A DNA stretch of 64,000 nucleotides from Microbacterium sp. SZ1. Lineage in GTDB: Bacteria; Actinomycetota; Actinomycetes; Actinomycetales; Microbacteriaceae. A program made the position numbers and the translations under genes. This document shows positions 32,579 to 40,801 of the stretch, piece after piece (position 1 is the stretch's first letter; every line of letters starts with the position of its first letter). The stretch covers positions 203,244-267,243 of the forward strand of contig NZ_LPVV01000012.1 in assembly GCF_002362255.1 (NCBI RefSeq), written 5' to 3'. The notes under the pieces were generated by a model. That model was not told where the DNA came from and did not search any database. It saw nothing but the letters and a program-made list of their open reading frames with translations.

Positions 32579-34000
32579 ATGAGCACCGCAGAGCGCGACA
32601 CGATCGCAGAGCCCGCCGTCGAGACCCCGGTCGAGAACAGCACCACGAACCGCAAGCAGCCGTTCCCCCGCGGCTTCCTCGACACGATCTCGACGGGATG
32701 GGCGGAGCGTCCCGAGTCCCTTCCGGCGGCGCGTCCGCAGGCCGCCTTCGCCGCGACTCGCCGCGCCGCGGTCTCGGCCGCGTTCCCCGGGAAGCGCCTC
32801 GTGATCCCCGCCGGATCGCTCAAGCAGCGCAGCAACGACACCGACTACCCGTTCCGCGCGCACTCCGCCTTCGCGCACCTGACCGGCTGGGCCGCCGACT
32901 CGGAGCCGGACTCGATCCTCGTCTTCGAGCCGACCGACGACGGCCACGACGTCACCCTCTACTTCCGCGAGCGCGCCGACCGCACGACCACCGAGTTCTA
33001 CGCCGACGCGACGGTCGGCGAGTTCTGGATCGGGCCTCGCCCCTCCCTCGCCGGTGTCGCCGCCGACCTCGACATCGCCACCGCTCACCTCGACGAGTAC
33101 ATCGAGGCCGAGGGAGCGCTCGTGCTCGACGAGTCCGACGACCTCACCCGCGTCGTCTCGGAGCTGCGCCTGGTGAAGGACGAGTACGAGATCGCCGAGA
33201 TGCGCCGCGCCGTCGACATCACGGCGCAGGGCTTCGACGACATCATCCGGGCCCTTCCCGACGCGGTCGCGCACGCGCGCGGCGAACGTGTCGTCGAGGG
33301 AGTGTTCCACCGCCGCGCCCGCGAGGACGGCAACGGCGAGGGCTACGACACGATCGCGGCATCGGGCCCGCACGCCTGCTACCTGCACTGGACCCGCAAC
33401 GACGGCACGGTCGTGCCGGGCGACCTCATCCTCGTGGACGCCGGCGTCGAGGCCGACAGTCTGTACACGGCCGACATCACGCGCACCCTTCCGGTCTCCG
33501 GCACGTTCACGGAGGTGCAGCGCCGCGTGTACGAGACCGTGCGCGAAGCAGCAGACGCCGCCTTCGCCGCCGCCCGCATCGGCGTGCGGTTCCGCGAGGT
33601 GCACGAGGCCGCGATGAAGGTCATCGCCGCGCGCGTCGCCGAGTGGGGCCTGCTGCCGGTGACGGCTCAGGAGGCGCTCGACGCGGATGCCGGTGGCCAG
33701 CACCGCCGCTACATGGTGCACGGCACGTCGCATCACCTCGGCATCGACGTGCACGACTGCGCGCAGGCGCGTCGGGAGATGTACTACGACGGCATCCTCG
33801 CTCCGGGCATGGTCTTCACGATCGAGCCGGGGCTCTACTTCCAGATCGACGACCTGACGGTGCCGGCCGAGTACCGCGGCATCGGCGTGCGCATCGAGGA
33901 CGACATCCTCATGACCGAGGACGGACCCGTCAATCTCTCCGCCGGCATCCCGCGCACCGCTGACGAGGTCGAGGCCTGGATCGCGCGCGTGCAGGCCTGA
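32579..34000 (+). CDS. Aminopeptidase P family metallopeptidase (Xaa-Pro aminopeptidase)
   Basis: 473 residues with an N-terminal creatinase-like domain (about 40-200) and a pita-bread M24 domain (about 205-470). The five metal ligands are found in VDAGVEADSLYTADITRT (two Asp), HGTSHHLGIDVHD (His), FTIEPGLYF (Glu) and VRIEDDILMTEDG (Glu). It removes N-terminal residues preceding proline. The ATG has CAGACT (32567-32572) 6 nt upstream and a GGAGGG directly adjacent, too close to act as a ribosome site, so a leaderless transcript is likely. The gene ends before the nested repeat at 34009-34089. Confidence 0.92.
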   Translation: MSTAERDTIAEPAVETPVENSTTNRKQPFPRGFLDTISTGWAERPESLPAARPQAAFAATRRAAVSAAFPGKRLVIPAGSLKQRSNDTDYPFRAHSAFAHLTGWAADSEPDSILVFEPTDDGHDVTLYFRERADRTTTEFYADATVGEFWIGPRPSLAGVAADLDIATAHLDEYIEAEGALVLDESDDLTRVVSELRLVKDEYEIAEMRRAVDITAQGFDDIIRALPDAVAHARGERVVEGVFHRRAREDGNGEGYDTIAASGPHACYLHWTRNDGTVVPGDLILVDAGVEADSLYTADITRTLPVSGTFTEVQRRVYETVREAADAAFAAARIGVRFREVHEAAMKVIAARVAEWGLLPVTAQEALDADAGGQHRRYMVHGTSHHLGIDVHDCAQARREMYYDGILAPGMVFTIEPGLYFQIDDLTVPAEYRGIGVRIEDDILMTEDGPVNLSAGIPRTADEVEAWIARVQA

Positions 34001-34008
34001 GCTTCTTT

Positions 34009-34089
34009 CCCGAGATCAGGACGCTGCACCGAGATCAGGACGATCCACGCCCGGATCTCCTGATCTCGGGCAAGACTCCTGATCTCGGG
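34009..34089. repeat. Four-copy nested inverted repeat, possible bidirectional terminator
   Basis: Two forward copies of CCCGAGATCAGGA (34009-34021 and, lacking the first C, 34029-34040) are followed by two reversed copies TCCTGATCTCGGG (34058-34070 and 34077-34089). Copies 1/4 and 2/3 can pair. It lies between the convergent aminopeptidase P and alpha/beta hydrolase genes. It may terminate both transcripts or be a dispersed repeat. Confidence 0.8.
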
Positions 34090-34114
34090 ATGCAGAGGAT
34101 GCGAGGGGATGCCG

Positions 34115-34759
34115 TCAGCGGAAGCCGTCGGCGACGATCGGCGCCAGCGACGCTCCGATCTGGTCGGCCGGACGCTTGCGTCGCTTGACCTCGAACGTGT
34201 GTCCGCCACCCTCGATCCAGGCGACCCGGGCGTCCTGACAGGTCGCCACGACCTCGTCGAACTGGGATCGAGGCTGGATGAACGGATCGTTCGTCCCCTC
34301 CACGAACAGCTGCGGCACCGTGATCGCGGGAAGATGCTCGGCTCGGGGCTTCTCGGGTTTTCCCGGGGCGTGCAGCGGGTACCCGAGGTAGACGAGTCGA
34401 TCGACCGCCAGACCCTGAGCCACCGCCATCGACGCCATCCGACCGCCGTAGGACTTGCCCGCGGCCCAGATCTCAGCGTCGGGACGCTGTTCGCGGACTG
34501 CCGCGACGACGGCATCCCATGTCGCGATGGCGTGAGCAGCCGGCCCCGGCATCCGGCGCCCCTGCTCCACGTAGGGGAAGTTGAATCGCAGCGTCGTGAA
34601 GCCGAGGTCGTTCAGCGCGTCGGCGAACCCGGTGAGGAACGGGTGGTCCTTGCCCGTGCCCGCGCCGTGCGCGATCGCGACGACCGTGCCGCCGTCGCCC
34701 GCCCAGTCTGCGGACACAGTGGTCTCCCCCGTGAGCAGGACGACGCGGATGTCGACCAT
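34115..34759 (-). CDS. Alpha/beta hydrolase (KANL3/Tex30-like)
   Basis: 214 residues with an alpha/beta-hydrolase fold. AIAHGAGTGKDHPF gives an oxyanion-type loop, the nucleophile elbow is AGKSYGGRMAS (Ser), the acid lies in VEGTNDPFI and the His in GGGHTFEV. It belongs to the dienelactone-hydrolase/KANL3-Tex30-like group, substrate unknown. It is the third gene of an operon with a YflT-like stress protein and a DUF4870 protein. Its ATG shares one base with the preceding stop (TGATG), so translation is coupled. Confidence 0.85.
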   Translation of the reverse strand: MVDIRVVLLTGETTVSADWAGDGGTVVAIAHGAGTGKDHPFLTGFADALNDLGFTTLRFNFPYVEQGRRMPGPAAHAIATWDAVVAAVREQRPDAEIWAAGKSYGGRMASMAVAQGLAVDRLVYLGYPLHAPGKPEKPRAEHLPAITVPQLFVEGTNDPFIQPRSQFDEVVATCQDARVAWIEGGGHTFEVKRRKRPADQIGASLAPIVADGFR

Positions 34760-35403
34760 CAGCCGCGCAGGTACGGGATCGCGAACGGCACGCGCATGAC
34801 CTTGCCTGCCGACGCTCGCACCATCCCGACGATCACGAGCACGAGGTGCAGGATTCCGACGGCGACGTAAAGCAGGATGATCGTGCCGAACGGGAAGAAA
34901 CCGGTGATCGGACCGTCGGCCGACAGCACTCCGAGCAGCACGAAGTGCGTGACGAGGAGGCCCGTCGACACGAGCAGGTACGTGAGCCCCCAGTTGAGCG
35001 CGGATCGCGCGTTCTCCCGTGCGACTCCGCCTGCCCGACGCGACGCTCCGCCGCTGACGGCCATGGCAATGCCCGAGGCGATGCCGCCGACGAAGGGGAA
35101 CGGGACGAGGATCAGCAGACCGAGCGCCCAGGGAAGCAGACCGCGCGGCGGAGCAGTGACCGCGTACGCGCCGGCGGGGTATCCGGCCGGGGGCTGCGGG
35201 TACCCCGCGGGCGGATGCGGATACGGAGTCTGCCCGTACTGCGGAGGCGCTGGAGGGGCGACCGGCGGCTGTGGCTGTGGCTGTGGCTGTGGCTGTGGCT
35301 GCGGAGTCTGCCCGTACTGCGGAGGCGGGGCCACCGGCGGATGCTGAGGCGGAGCGTACTGCGGCTGCTGCGGCTCGGAGTGTCGTTGCGCGTCTTCGCT
35401 CAT
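34759..35403 (-). CDS. DUF4870 membrane protein with Pro/Gln-rich N-terminus
   Basis: 214 residues. The first 95 residues are Pro/Gln/Gly/Tyr-rich and probably disordered, with a (PQ)n run. A DUF4870 domain of about four transmembrane helices follows (PWALGLLILVPFPFVGGIAS, LNWGLTYLLVSTGLLVTHFV, FGTIILLYVAVGILHLVL). Function unknown. The gene sits between the stress protein and hydrolase genes with TGATG one-base overlaps on both sides. The disordered part is encoded by a hexanucleotide repeat (35267-35302) and a 26-bp duplication. Confidence 0.83.
   Translation of the reverse strand: MSEDAQRHSEPQQPQYAPPQHPPVAPPPQYGQTPQPQPQPQPQPQPPVAPPAPPQYGQTPYPHPPAGYPQPPAGYPAGAYAVTAPPRGLLPWALGLLILVPFPFVGGIASGIAMAVSGGASRRAGGVARENARSALNWGLTYLLVSTGLLVTHFVLLGVLSADGPITGFFPFGTIILLYVAVGILHLVLVIVGMVRASAGKVMRVPFAIPYLRG
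35224..35327. repeat. GGCTGT tandem repeat flanked by a 26-bp direct duplication
   Basis: Five exact GGCTGT units (35267-35296) plus one GGCTGC lie between two copies of a 26-bp sequence starting CGGAGTCTGCCC (35224-35249 and 35302-35327), 78 bp apart. Both are in frame within the DUF4870 gene, encoding the Pro/Gln repeat and repeated PPQYGQTP blocks. Confidence 0.9.
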
Positions 35404-36110
35404 CAGGCGCCTTCCGGCCTGGGAGCGCGCGGCGCGTCGGCATCCGGCGTGTCGACGGGCGGTGCGGCCGGATCGGCGGGGCGAGGCGGGATCACCGGGT
35501 CCGCGGTCGGGTTGTCGCCCTCGCCGGGCTTGGCAGCCGGCTCTTCGGGAGCGGCCGGCGGCGGGGTGGGCTGACCCCCGGTCGGGATGCGCTCCCCGTA
35601 CTTGGGCGGCTCGTCGAGGTCGACAGGAGGACGCACGGTCGCGGGTCGCACAGCGCCGAGCACCTGCCGGGCCTTGGCGAGCGACGTCGCCTGCACACGC
35701 ACCTCGTAGTGGTCGGCGGCGAACTGCGTGACGCTCGCGAAGTCGCGGCGTCGCCGCACGATCGCGTAGGTCACGAGGCTCAGCAGCATGCCGAGCGCGA
35801 CGCCGATGAAGACGAAGCCGACGAAGAGCTGGATCGGGACCTCGGGGTTGCCGAGCACGAGGATGGCGGAGAGGAAGAGCCCGATGAGCACGCCGTTGAT
35901 GGCGCCGGAGCGCGCGGCGGCTGCGTAGCCGAGCCGCCCGGTGATGCGCTCCACGGTGCGGACGCTCTGTCCGACGATCGCGATGTCTCGCGCCGGGACC
36001 CCCTGGGCGATCAGCTTGGAGACGGTCTTCTGCGCGCCCTCGTAATCGCGGGTCGAGGCGACGATCTCTCCCTCGTCGCGACCGTCTGCGGGGCGGTTCA
36101 GCATGCTCAT
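35403..36110 (-). CDS. YflT-like general stress protein with membrane segment
   Basis: 235 residues. The N-terminus (EIVASTRDYEGAQKTVSKLI, VPARDIAIVGQSVRTVERIT) matches the YflT / general stress protein 17M-like domain. Two transmembrane helices follow (about 70-92 and 97-118), then VRVQATSLAKARQVL, and a Pro/Ala-rich disordered tail (about 165-235). It is first of a three-gene operon. ATG 36110 has GGGAG 9 nt upstream. ATG 36104 is a possible alternative. The gene is divergent from the PRC-MgtE_N gene. A stress role is known for the domain, but the mechanism is not. Confidence 0.82.
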   Translation of the reverse strand: MSMLNRPADGRDEGEIVASTRDYEGAQKTVSKLIAQGVPARDIAIVGQSVRTVERITGRLGYAAAARSGAINGVLIGLFLSAILVLGNPEVPIQLFVGFVFIGVALGMLLSLVTYAIVRRRRDFASVTQFAADHYEVRVQATSLAKARQVLGAVRPATVRPPVDLDEPPKYGERIPTGGQPTPPPAAPEEPAAKPGEGDNPTADPVIPPRPADPAAPPVDTPDADAPRAPRPEGA

Positions 36111-36209
36111 CCGGCCATTCTCCCATGTCGTCCACCTCGGAGCCCTGGAACGTACGACCGCCGCGGACTGCACAGCTCTCCATCGGGCGCCGCGGACTAC
36201 GCTGGACGG
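36111..36209. promoter_or_regulatory. Divergent promoter with 11-bp direct repeat
   Basis: CGCCGCGGACT occurs at 36159-36169 and 36188-36198, 29 bp apart. The second copy abuts TACGCT (36198-36203), which lies 6 nt before the GTG at 36210. A TACGTT box on the minus strand may serve the stress operon. A regulator binding both copies is possible but unproven. Confidence 0.4.
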
Positions 36210-37490
36210 GTGAGCACACAACGGGTATTCGCCGCGCGCCTGGCAGGGTGCGCCGTCTTCGACCCCGTGGGCGACCGGCTCGGCAAGGTCCGTGACGTCG
36301 TCATCGTGTATCGAAGTACGGCCGCGCCGCGCGTGATCGGACTCGTCGTCGAGATCCCCGGGCGTCGACACGTGTTCCTCTCCATCGGACGCGTCACCTC
36401 GATCCGCTCCGGCCAGGTCATCACCACCGGACTCATCAACGTGCGCCGGTTCTCGCCGCGCGCGGGCGAGGTGCGCATCCTCGCCGAGCTGCTGGGACGC
36501 CGCGTCACCCTCGTCGACGGCACCGGCGACGCCGTGATCGAGGATGTCGCGATCGAGCCCAATCGCCTCGGCGAGTGGGCGATCAGCCAGCTGTTCCTGC
36601 GCCGTCCGAAGACCAGCGCATCGCCGTTCGCGAAGGGCCCGACGACCTTCGCGGCGTGGAGTGAGGTCGCCGAGCAGCGCTCCCCCGGAGAATCGCAGTC
36701 GGCCGAGCAGCTCGTCGCGTCCTACTCCGAGCTGCACGCCGCCGACCTGGCGAACACACTCCTCGATCTGCCGCAGCAGCGCATGATCGAGGTCGCCGAG
36801 GAACTCTCCGACGACCGTCTCGCCGACGCCCTCGAGGAGATGCCCGAGGACGAGCAGGTCCACATCCTCGACCGTCTCGGCGACGAGCGCGCCGCCGACA
36901 TCCTCGACCAGATGGAGCCGGACGACGCCGCCGACCTCCTCGCGCAGTTGCCGCCGAACCGCCTCGAGCAGCTGCTCGAGCTCATGGAGCCGGAGGAGGC
37001 GGAGGACGTCAGGATGCTCCTCCGCTACGGCCCTGACACGGCGGGCGGTCTCATGACGCCGGAGCCCATCGTGCTCTCCGCCGACGCCACGGTCGCCGAG
37101 GCTCTCGCGCTCATCCGCCGCCACGAGCTGCATCCGGCGCTGGCCGCCGCAGTATTCGTGACGCTGCCGCCGTTCGAGACGCCGACCGGGCGCCTGCTGG
37201 GCATGGTGCACTTCCAGCGGATGCTGCGCTACCCGCCGCACGAGCGCCTCGGCGCCATCGTCGACGACAGCCTCGAACCCGTGCCCGTCACAGCCTCCGC
37301 CGCCGAGGTCGCGCGCATGCTGGCGAGCTACGACCTGGTCTCGCTCCCCGTGATCGACGCCGCGCACCGGCTCGTCGGGGCGATCAGCGTCGATGACGTG
37401 CTCGACTACCTGCTGCCCGACGACTGGCGCACGCACGATGACAACGAGAGCCTACAGCAGCCCCCGCGTGCCAAGAAGGAGGTGGGATGA
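36210..37490 (+). CDS. PRC-barrel / MgtE-N / CBS-domain cytoplasmic protein
   Basis: 426 residues. A PRC-barrel-like N-terminus (about 8-90, CAVFDPVGDRLGKVRDVVIV) is followed by an MgtE intracellular N domain (about 165-290, with the repeated LADALEEMPEDEQVHILD and RAADILDQMEPDDAADLL blocks) and a CBS pair (about 292-410). These are the Mg2+-sensing parts of MgtE channels, but there is no transmembrane pore domain, so it cannot transport alone. GTG 36210 has TACGCT 6 nt upstream (leaderless). The stop overlaps the start of the DUF1003 membrane gene in ATGA, suggesting the two products work together. Confidence 0.88.
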   Translation: MSTQRVFAARLAGCAVFDPVGDRLGKVRDVVIVYRSTAAPRVIGLVVEIPGRRHVFLSIGRVTSIRSGQVITTGLINVRRFSPRAGEVRILAELLGRRVTLVDGTGDAVIEDVAIEPNRLGEWAISQLFLRRPKTSASPFAKGPTTFAAWSEVAEQRSPGESQSAEQLVASYSELHAADLANTLLDLPQQRMIEVAEELSDDRLADALEEMPEDEQVHILDRLGDERAADILDQMEPDDAADLLAQLPPNRLEQLLELMEPEEAEDVRMLLRYGPDTAGGLMTPEPIVLSADATVAEALALIRRHELHPALAAAVFVTLPPFETPTGRLLGMVHFQRMLRYPPHERLGAIVDDSLEPVPVTASAAEVARMLASYDLVSLPVIDAAHRLVGAISVDDVLDYLLPDDWRTHDDNESLQQPPRAKKEVG

Positions 37491-38032
37491 TGGCCCGCTC
37501 TCGCAGCCGTTCGCCCCAGCTCGACGCCCCGCTCGGACGCGGCACCTCCCGCCCCCGGTCCACCTCGCGCGACCGCTTCGGCCGGTTCACGGAGTGGGTC
37601 GCCCGAGCGATGGGCACTCCGGCGTTCCTCGTGATCCTGAGCCTGTTCTGCGTGCTGTGGATCGGCTGGAACACCCTGATGCCCGTCGGCGTGCGCTTCG
37701 ACGACGCGGCGCTCGGCTTCACCGCACTGACCCTCATGCTCTCCCTGCAGGCGTCGTACGCCGCGCCCCTGATCCTGCTCGCCCAGAACCGTCAGGACGA
37801 CCGCGACCGCGTGCAGATCGAGCAGGACCGGCAGCGCGCAGAGCGCAACCTCGCCGACACCGAGTACCTCGCCCGCGAGATCGTCGCGCTGCGCATGTCC
37901 CTCGAGGAGCGCAACAACCAGATCGTCACCCGCGACGTGCTGCGTCAGGAGCTGAAGGCCCTGCTGGCCGAGCTCGGCGAGCACGACGACGCCACCGAGG
38001 AGCGGCGGGCCGACAGCCGCGCCACCTCATGA
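37487..38032 (+). CDS. DUF1003 membrane protein
   Basis: 181 residues. A basic Arg/Ser-rich N-terminus is followed by two transmembrane helices (about 43-65 and 75-100; TPAFLVILSLFCVLWIGWN, LMLSLQASYAAPLILLAQN) and a charged coiled-coil-like tail (RQDDRDRVQIEQDRQRAERN). It matches DUF1003. It is translationally coupled to the PRC-MgtE_N protein upstream (ATG 37487 overlaps the stop; ATG 37490 also possible) and to Mrp downstream (ATGA). A split ion-homeostasis pair with its neighbour is an inference. Confidence 0.87.
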   Translation: MMARSRSRSPQLDAPLGRGTSRPRSTSRDRFGRFTEWVARAMGTPAFLVILSLFCVLWIGWNTLMPVGVRFDDAALGFTALTLMLSLQASYAAPLILLAQNRQDDRDRVQIEQDRQRAERNLADTEYLAREIVALRMSLEERNNQIVTRDVLRQELKALLAELGEHDDATEERRADSRATS

Positions 38033-39153
38033 CGGCGGTCGACGCGGTCCGTGCCGCCGTCTCCGCCGTGACGGACCCGGAGCTGCGGCGTCCGATCGGC
38101 GACCTCGACATGGTGCGCGATATCACGGTCGAGGGCACGACCGTCCAGGTCGGCATCGTCCTGACGATCGTCGGCTGCCCCGCCGCGGCCCGCATCGAGT
38201 CCGACGTGCGCGCCGCCGCGGCATCCGTCCCCGGCGTCGACGACGTCGACGTGCGGGTCGGCGTGATGACGCCGGCCGAGCGCAAGGCCCTCACCGAGAA
38301 GCTCCGTGACGGGCGCGCGCCGCGCCAGATGCCCTTCGGGCCCGAGTCCCTGACCCGGGTGATCCTCGTGTCGAGCGGCAAGGGCGGCGTCGGCAAGTCG
38401 TCGGTGACGGCGAACCTGGCGGTGGCGCTGGCCGATCAGGGCCTCGCCGTCGGACTCGTGGACGCCGACGTGCACGGCTTCTCCATCCCCGGACTCCTCG
38501 GCATCCCCACCGGCACCCAGCCCACGCGTATCGACGACCTCATGCTGCCGCCGGTCGCCTACGGGGTGAAGACCATCTCCATCGGCATGTTCCTGCGCGA
38601 CGGCGAGGCGGTCGTCGCGTGGCGCGGTCCGATGCTCCACCGCACGGTGCAGCAGTTCCTCACCGACGTGTTCTTCGGCGATCTCGACGTGCTGCTCATC
38701 GACATGCCGCCGGGCACCGGTGACATCGCGATCTCGATCGGACAGCTGCTGCCGCACGCCGAGGTGCTCGTCGTCACCACACCGCAGACAGCAGCGGCCG
38801 ACGTCGCCATCCGCAGCGGGCTGGTCGCCCGCCAGACCGGGCAGCGCGTGATCGGCGTCGTCGAGAACATGGGCCCGCTGACGCTGCCCGACGGTTCCGT
38901 CCTGGACCTGTTCGGCTCGGGAGGCGGGGCGGCCGTCGCCGCCGCCCTCTCGGACGACGCCGCCGTGCCGCTGCTCGCCTCGATCCCGTTCAGCCCCGCG
39001 CTGCGGGCCGGCGGCGACCGGGGCGCCCCGATCGTGCTGACCGATGGAACGGATGCCGCAGCCGCCGCCATCCGCGATCTCGCCCGCAGCCTCGCACGTC
39101 AGGGCCGCGGCCTGTCCGGTCGCTCCCTCCCCATGACGGTCGGCCCGTCGTGA
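38029..39153 (+). CDS. mrp: Mrp/NBP35-family P-loop ATPase (Fe-S carrier family)
   Basis: 374 residues. An N-terminal MIP18/DUF59-like domain (1-95) precedes a deviant Walker A SSGKGGVGKSS (about 115-125), VDADVHGFSIPGLLG and IDMPPGTGDI. Relatives carry or insert Fe-S clusters. The CxxC that binds the bridging cluster in E. coli-type Mrp is absent: the equivalent loop reads VVENMGPLTLPDGSVLDLFG. Its ATG overlaps the DUF1003 stop (ATGA), and its stop overlaps the next GTG (GTGA), so it is within a four-gene coupled operon. Confidence 0.9.
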   Translation: MTAVDAVRAAVSAVTDPELRRPIGDLDMVRDITVEGTTVQVGIVLTIVGCPAAARIESDVRAAAASVPGVDDVDVRVGVMTPAERKALTEKLRDGRAPRQMPFGPESLTRVILVSSGKGGVGKSSVTANLAVALADQGLAVGLVDADVHGFSIPGLLGIPTGTQPTRIDDLMLPPVAYGVKTISIGMFLRDGEAVVAWRGPMLHRTVQQFLTDVFFGDLDVLLIDMPPGTGDIAISIGQLLPHAEVLVVTTPQTAAADVAIRSGLVARQTGQRVIGVVENMGPLTLPDGSVLDLFGSGGGAAVAAALSDDAAVPLLASIPFSPALRAGGDRGAPIVLTDGTDAAAAAIRDLARSLARQGRGLSGRSLPMTVGPS

Positions 39154-39629
39154 CCGTCACCGTCTCCGAGTCCCTCGTGCGCCGCATGGCCCGCGATGCC
39201 GCAGTCTACGGTCTCACCCGGCCCTGGGCGATCGTCATGTGGGTCGCACTGGCGGCGAGCCTCGTGCTCAGCGTCCTGAATCTCACGGCTGGCGCCGGAG
39301 TCGGCGACAGCGGATCGGCCGGCTGGCTGCCGCTCGCGAGCGTCGCCCTCATGGCCGTGGCGATCGGCGCCACGGTCTCGGGAGCACGTCGGGCGGTGCG
39401 CGCCGCGATGCCGCCCGGCACGGTCGTCTGGGCTCGGCTGACCGACGAGGATCTCCAGATCGGCGCCGACCGTCGGGTCTCCGTGATCCCCTACGAGACG
39501 TTCCAGGGCATGCGCGTCGGGAGCGACGCCGTCATCCTGCGCGTGCGGGGGTCGTCGGCGGTCACGGCCGTACCGCGCGCGGTGCTCACCGACGACGAGG
39601 TCGCACGGCTCCGCGATCGCATCGGCTGA
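39150..39629 (+). CDS. Two-helix membrane protein of unknown function (possibly YcxB-like)
   Basis: 159 residues. Two transmembrane helices (about 25-45 and 60-80) are followed by a soluble domain with WARLTDEDLQIGADRRVSVI and PYETFQGMRVGSDAVILRV, similar in pattern to YcxB/PH-like beta domains. I do not recognise a specific function. It starts at GTG 39150 overlapping the Mrp stop (GTGA) and ends the operon. The convergent tatB stop is 19 nt away. Confidence 0.75.
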   Translation: MTVTVSESLVRRMARDAAVYGLTRPWAIVMWVALAASLVLSVLNLTAGAGVGDSGSAGWLPLASVALMAVAIGATVSGARRAVRAAMPPGTVVWARLTDEDLQIGADRRVSVIPYETFQGMRVGSDAVILRVRGSSAVTAVPRAVLTDDEVARLRDRIG

Positions 39630-39648
39630 GCGCTCGATCGGCCTCTGC

Positions 39649-40035
39649 TCAGGTGGCCTCGGCGTCGTACGGCGGGGGGCTGTCCACCGAGAAGTCCGGT
39701 CGCACCGTGGGCTTCTTCGGCGCGACCACTGCAGGCTCCGCGACGACTCCCGCGCTGGGCGTGGGAGTCGGGGTCCTGTCGTCCTCGAACAGCGCGTCCC
39801 TGATGATGCGTCGGGGGTCGTACTGGCGGGGGTCGAGCTTGCGCCAGTCGACGTCGTCGAGCTCGGGTCCCATCTCGTCGCGCACCCGCGAGCGCGTGTC
39901 TCGGAGGAACTCGCCGGCCCGGCGGGCGAGCTTCGCCACGCTCTCGGCATAGCGAGGCAGCCGCTCAGGTCCGACGAGCAGAACAGCGATCAGACCGATC
40001 AGCAGCAGCTTCTCGAACGTGATCCCGAACTGCAT
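39649..40035 (-). CDS. tatB: Twin-arginine translocase subunit TatB
   Basis: 128 residues. The N-terminal helix (FEKLLLIGLIAVLLVGPERLP, about 7-27) has the Glu near position 8 and the GPERLP hinge typical of TatA/B. An amphipathic helix (YAESVAKLARRAGEFLRDTR) and a disordered Pro-rich tail follow. The length and DEMGPELDDVDW region favour TatB over TatA. It receives folded twin-arginine substrates with TatC, which is not in the window. ATG 40035 has TAGCCT (40042-40047) 6 nt upstream, so the mRNA is probably leaderless. Confidence 0.88.
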   Translation of the reverse strand: MQFGITFEKLLLIGLIAVLLVGPERLPRYAESVAKLARRAGEFLRDTRSRVRDEMGPELDDVDWRKLDPRQYDPRRIIRDALFEDDRTPTPTPSAGVVAEPAVVAPKKPTVRPDFSVDSPPPYDAEAT

Positions 40036-40125
40036 CTGTCCAGGCTACCGCCGCGCCTGCCCGCCTGCCGCACACCGAGCGCATACGCTGGGAACACACA
40101 GACCTCAGTCGGGAGAATCAGGGCA

Positions 40126-40761
40126 ATGAGCGAGAACGATGCGAACGCACGTTTCATCCGCGAGTCGATCGTGGAACCGTCCGCGATCGCCCGCGCGCGT
40201 GCTCATGCGATCGAACTCGGTGCCGCCCCGGTGAGCGCCGCAGTCGGCTCGCAGATCGCCGTGCTGGCCGCCGCGACGGGAGCCCGCTCGATGGTCGAGA
40301 TCGGCACGGGCGCCGGCGTCTCGGGTCTCTGGCTGCTGCGCGGAGCTCCGCAGGCCGTGCTCACGTCGATCGACAACGAGCCGGAGCACCTCGCCGCAGC
40401 GCGGCAGGCGTTCGCCGACGCCCGCATCCCCGCCACCAAGGCGCGGTTCATAACAGGCCGCGCGGCCGACGTGCTGCCGCGCATGAATGAGGCGTCCTAC
40501 GACATCGTCCTCGTCGATGCCGACCCCGAGAACGTGATCGAGTACGTCGAGCACGGACTGCGGCTGGTGCGCACCGGTGGGATCGTGCTCGTGCCCCGCG
40601 TGCTCGTCGGCGGCAAGGTCGCCGACCCGGTGCAGCGCGACGCGGTCACCACCGCGTTCCGCTCTCTCATCCAGGAGACACAGGAGTCCCCCGCCGTCCT
40701 GGCGACGGTCTCGTCGGCCGGCGAGGGCCTGCTGCAGCTCGTCAGCGTCGCCGCCGACTGA
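40126..40761 (+). CDS. SAM-dependent O-methyltransferase (class I, catechol-type)
   Basis: 211 residues of the OMT family 3 type. The SAM motif MVEIGTGAGVSGLWLL (about 56-71), the acidic residue of LTSIDNEPEH and YDIVLVDADPENVIEYV are present. The substrate is unknown, though relatives methylate catechols or similar hydroxyls. A TACGCT box (40084-40089) gives a leader of about 30 nt, with GGGAG before ATG 40126. The gene ends at the shared hairpin 40802-40835. Confidence 0.87.
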   Translation: MSENDANARFIRESIVEPSAIARARAHAIELGAAPVSAAVGSQIAVLAAATGARSMVEIGTGAGVSGLWLLRGAPQAVLTSIDNEPEHLAAARQAFADARIPATKARFITGRAADVLPRMNEASYDIVLVDADPENVIEYVEHGLRLVRTGGIVLVPRVLVGGKVADPVQRDAVTTAFRSLIQETQESPAVLATVSSAGEGLLQLVSVAAD

Positions 40762-40801
40762 GCGCATCGACCGCGTCCGGCGGCGATCGCCGCACGGACG
40801 C

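Noticed and set aside
39649..40035. TatA instead of TatB
   Set aside because: Length of 128 residues, the longer amphipathic region and position near mrp and the O-methyltransferase fit TatB better.
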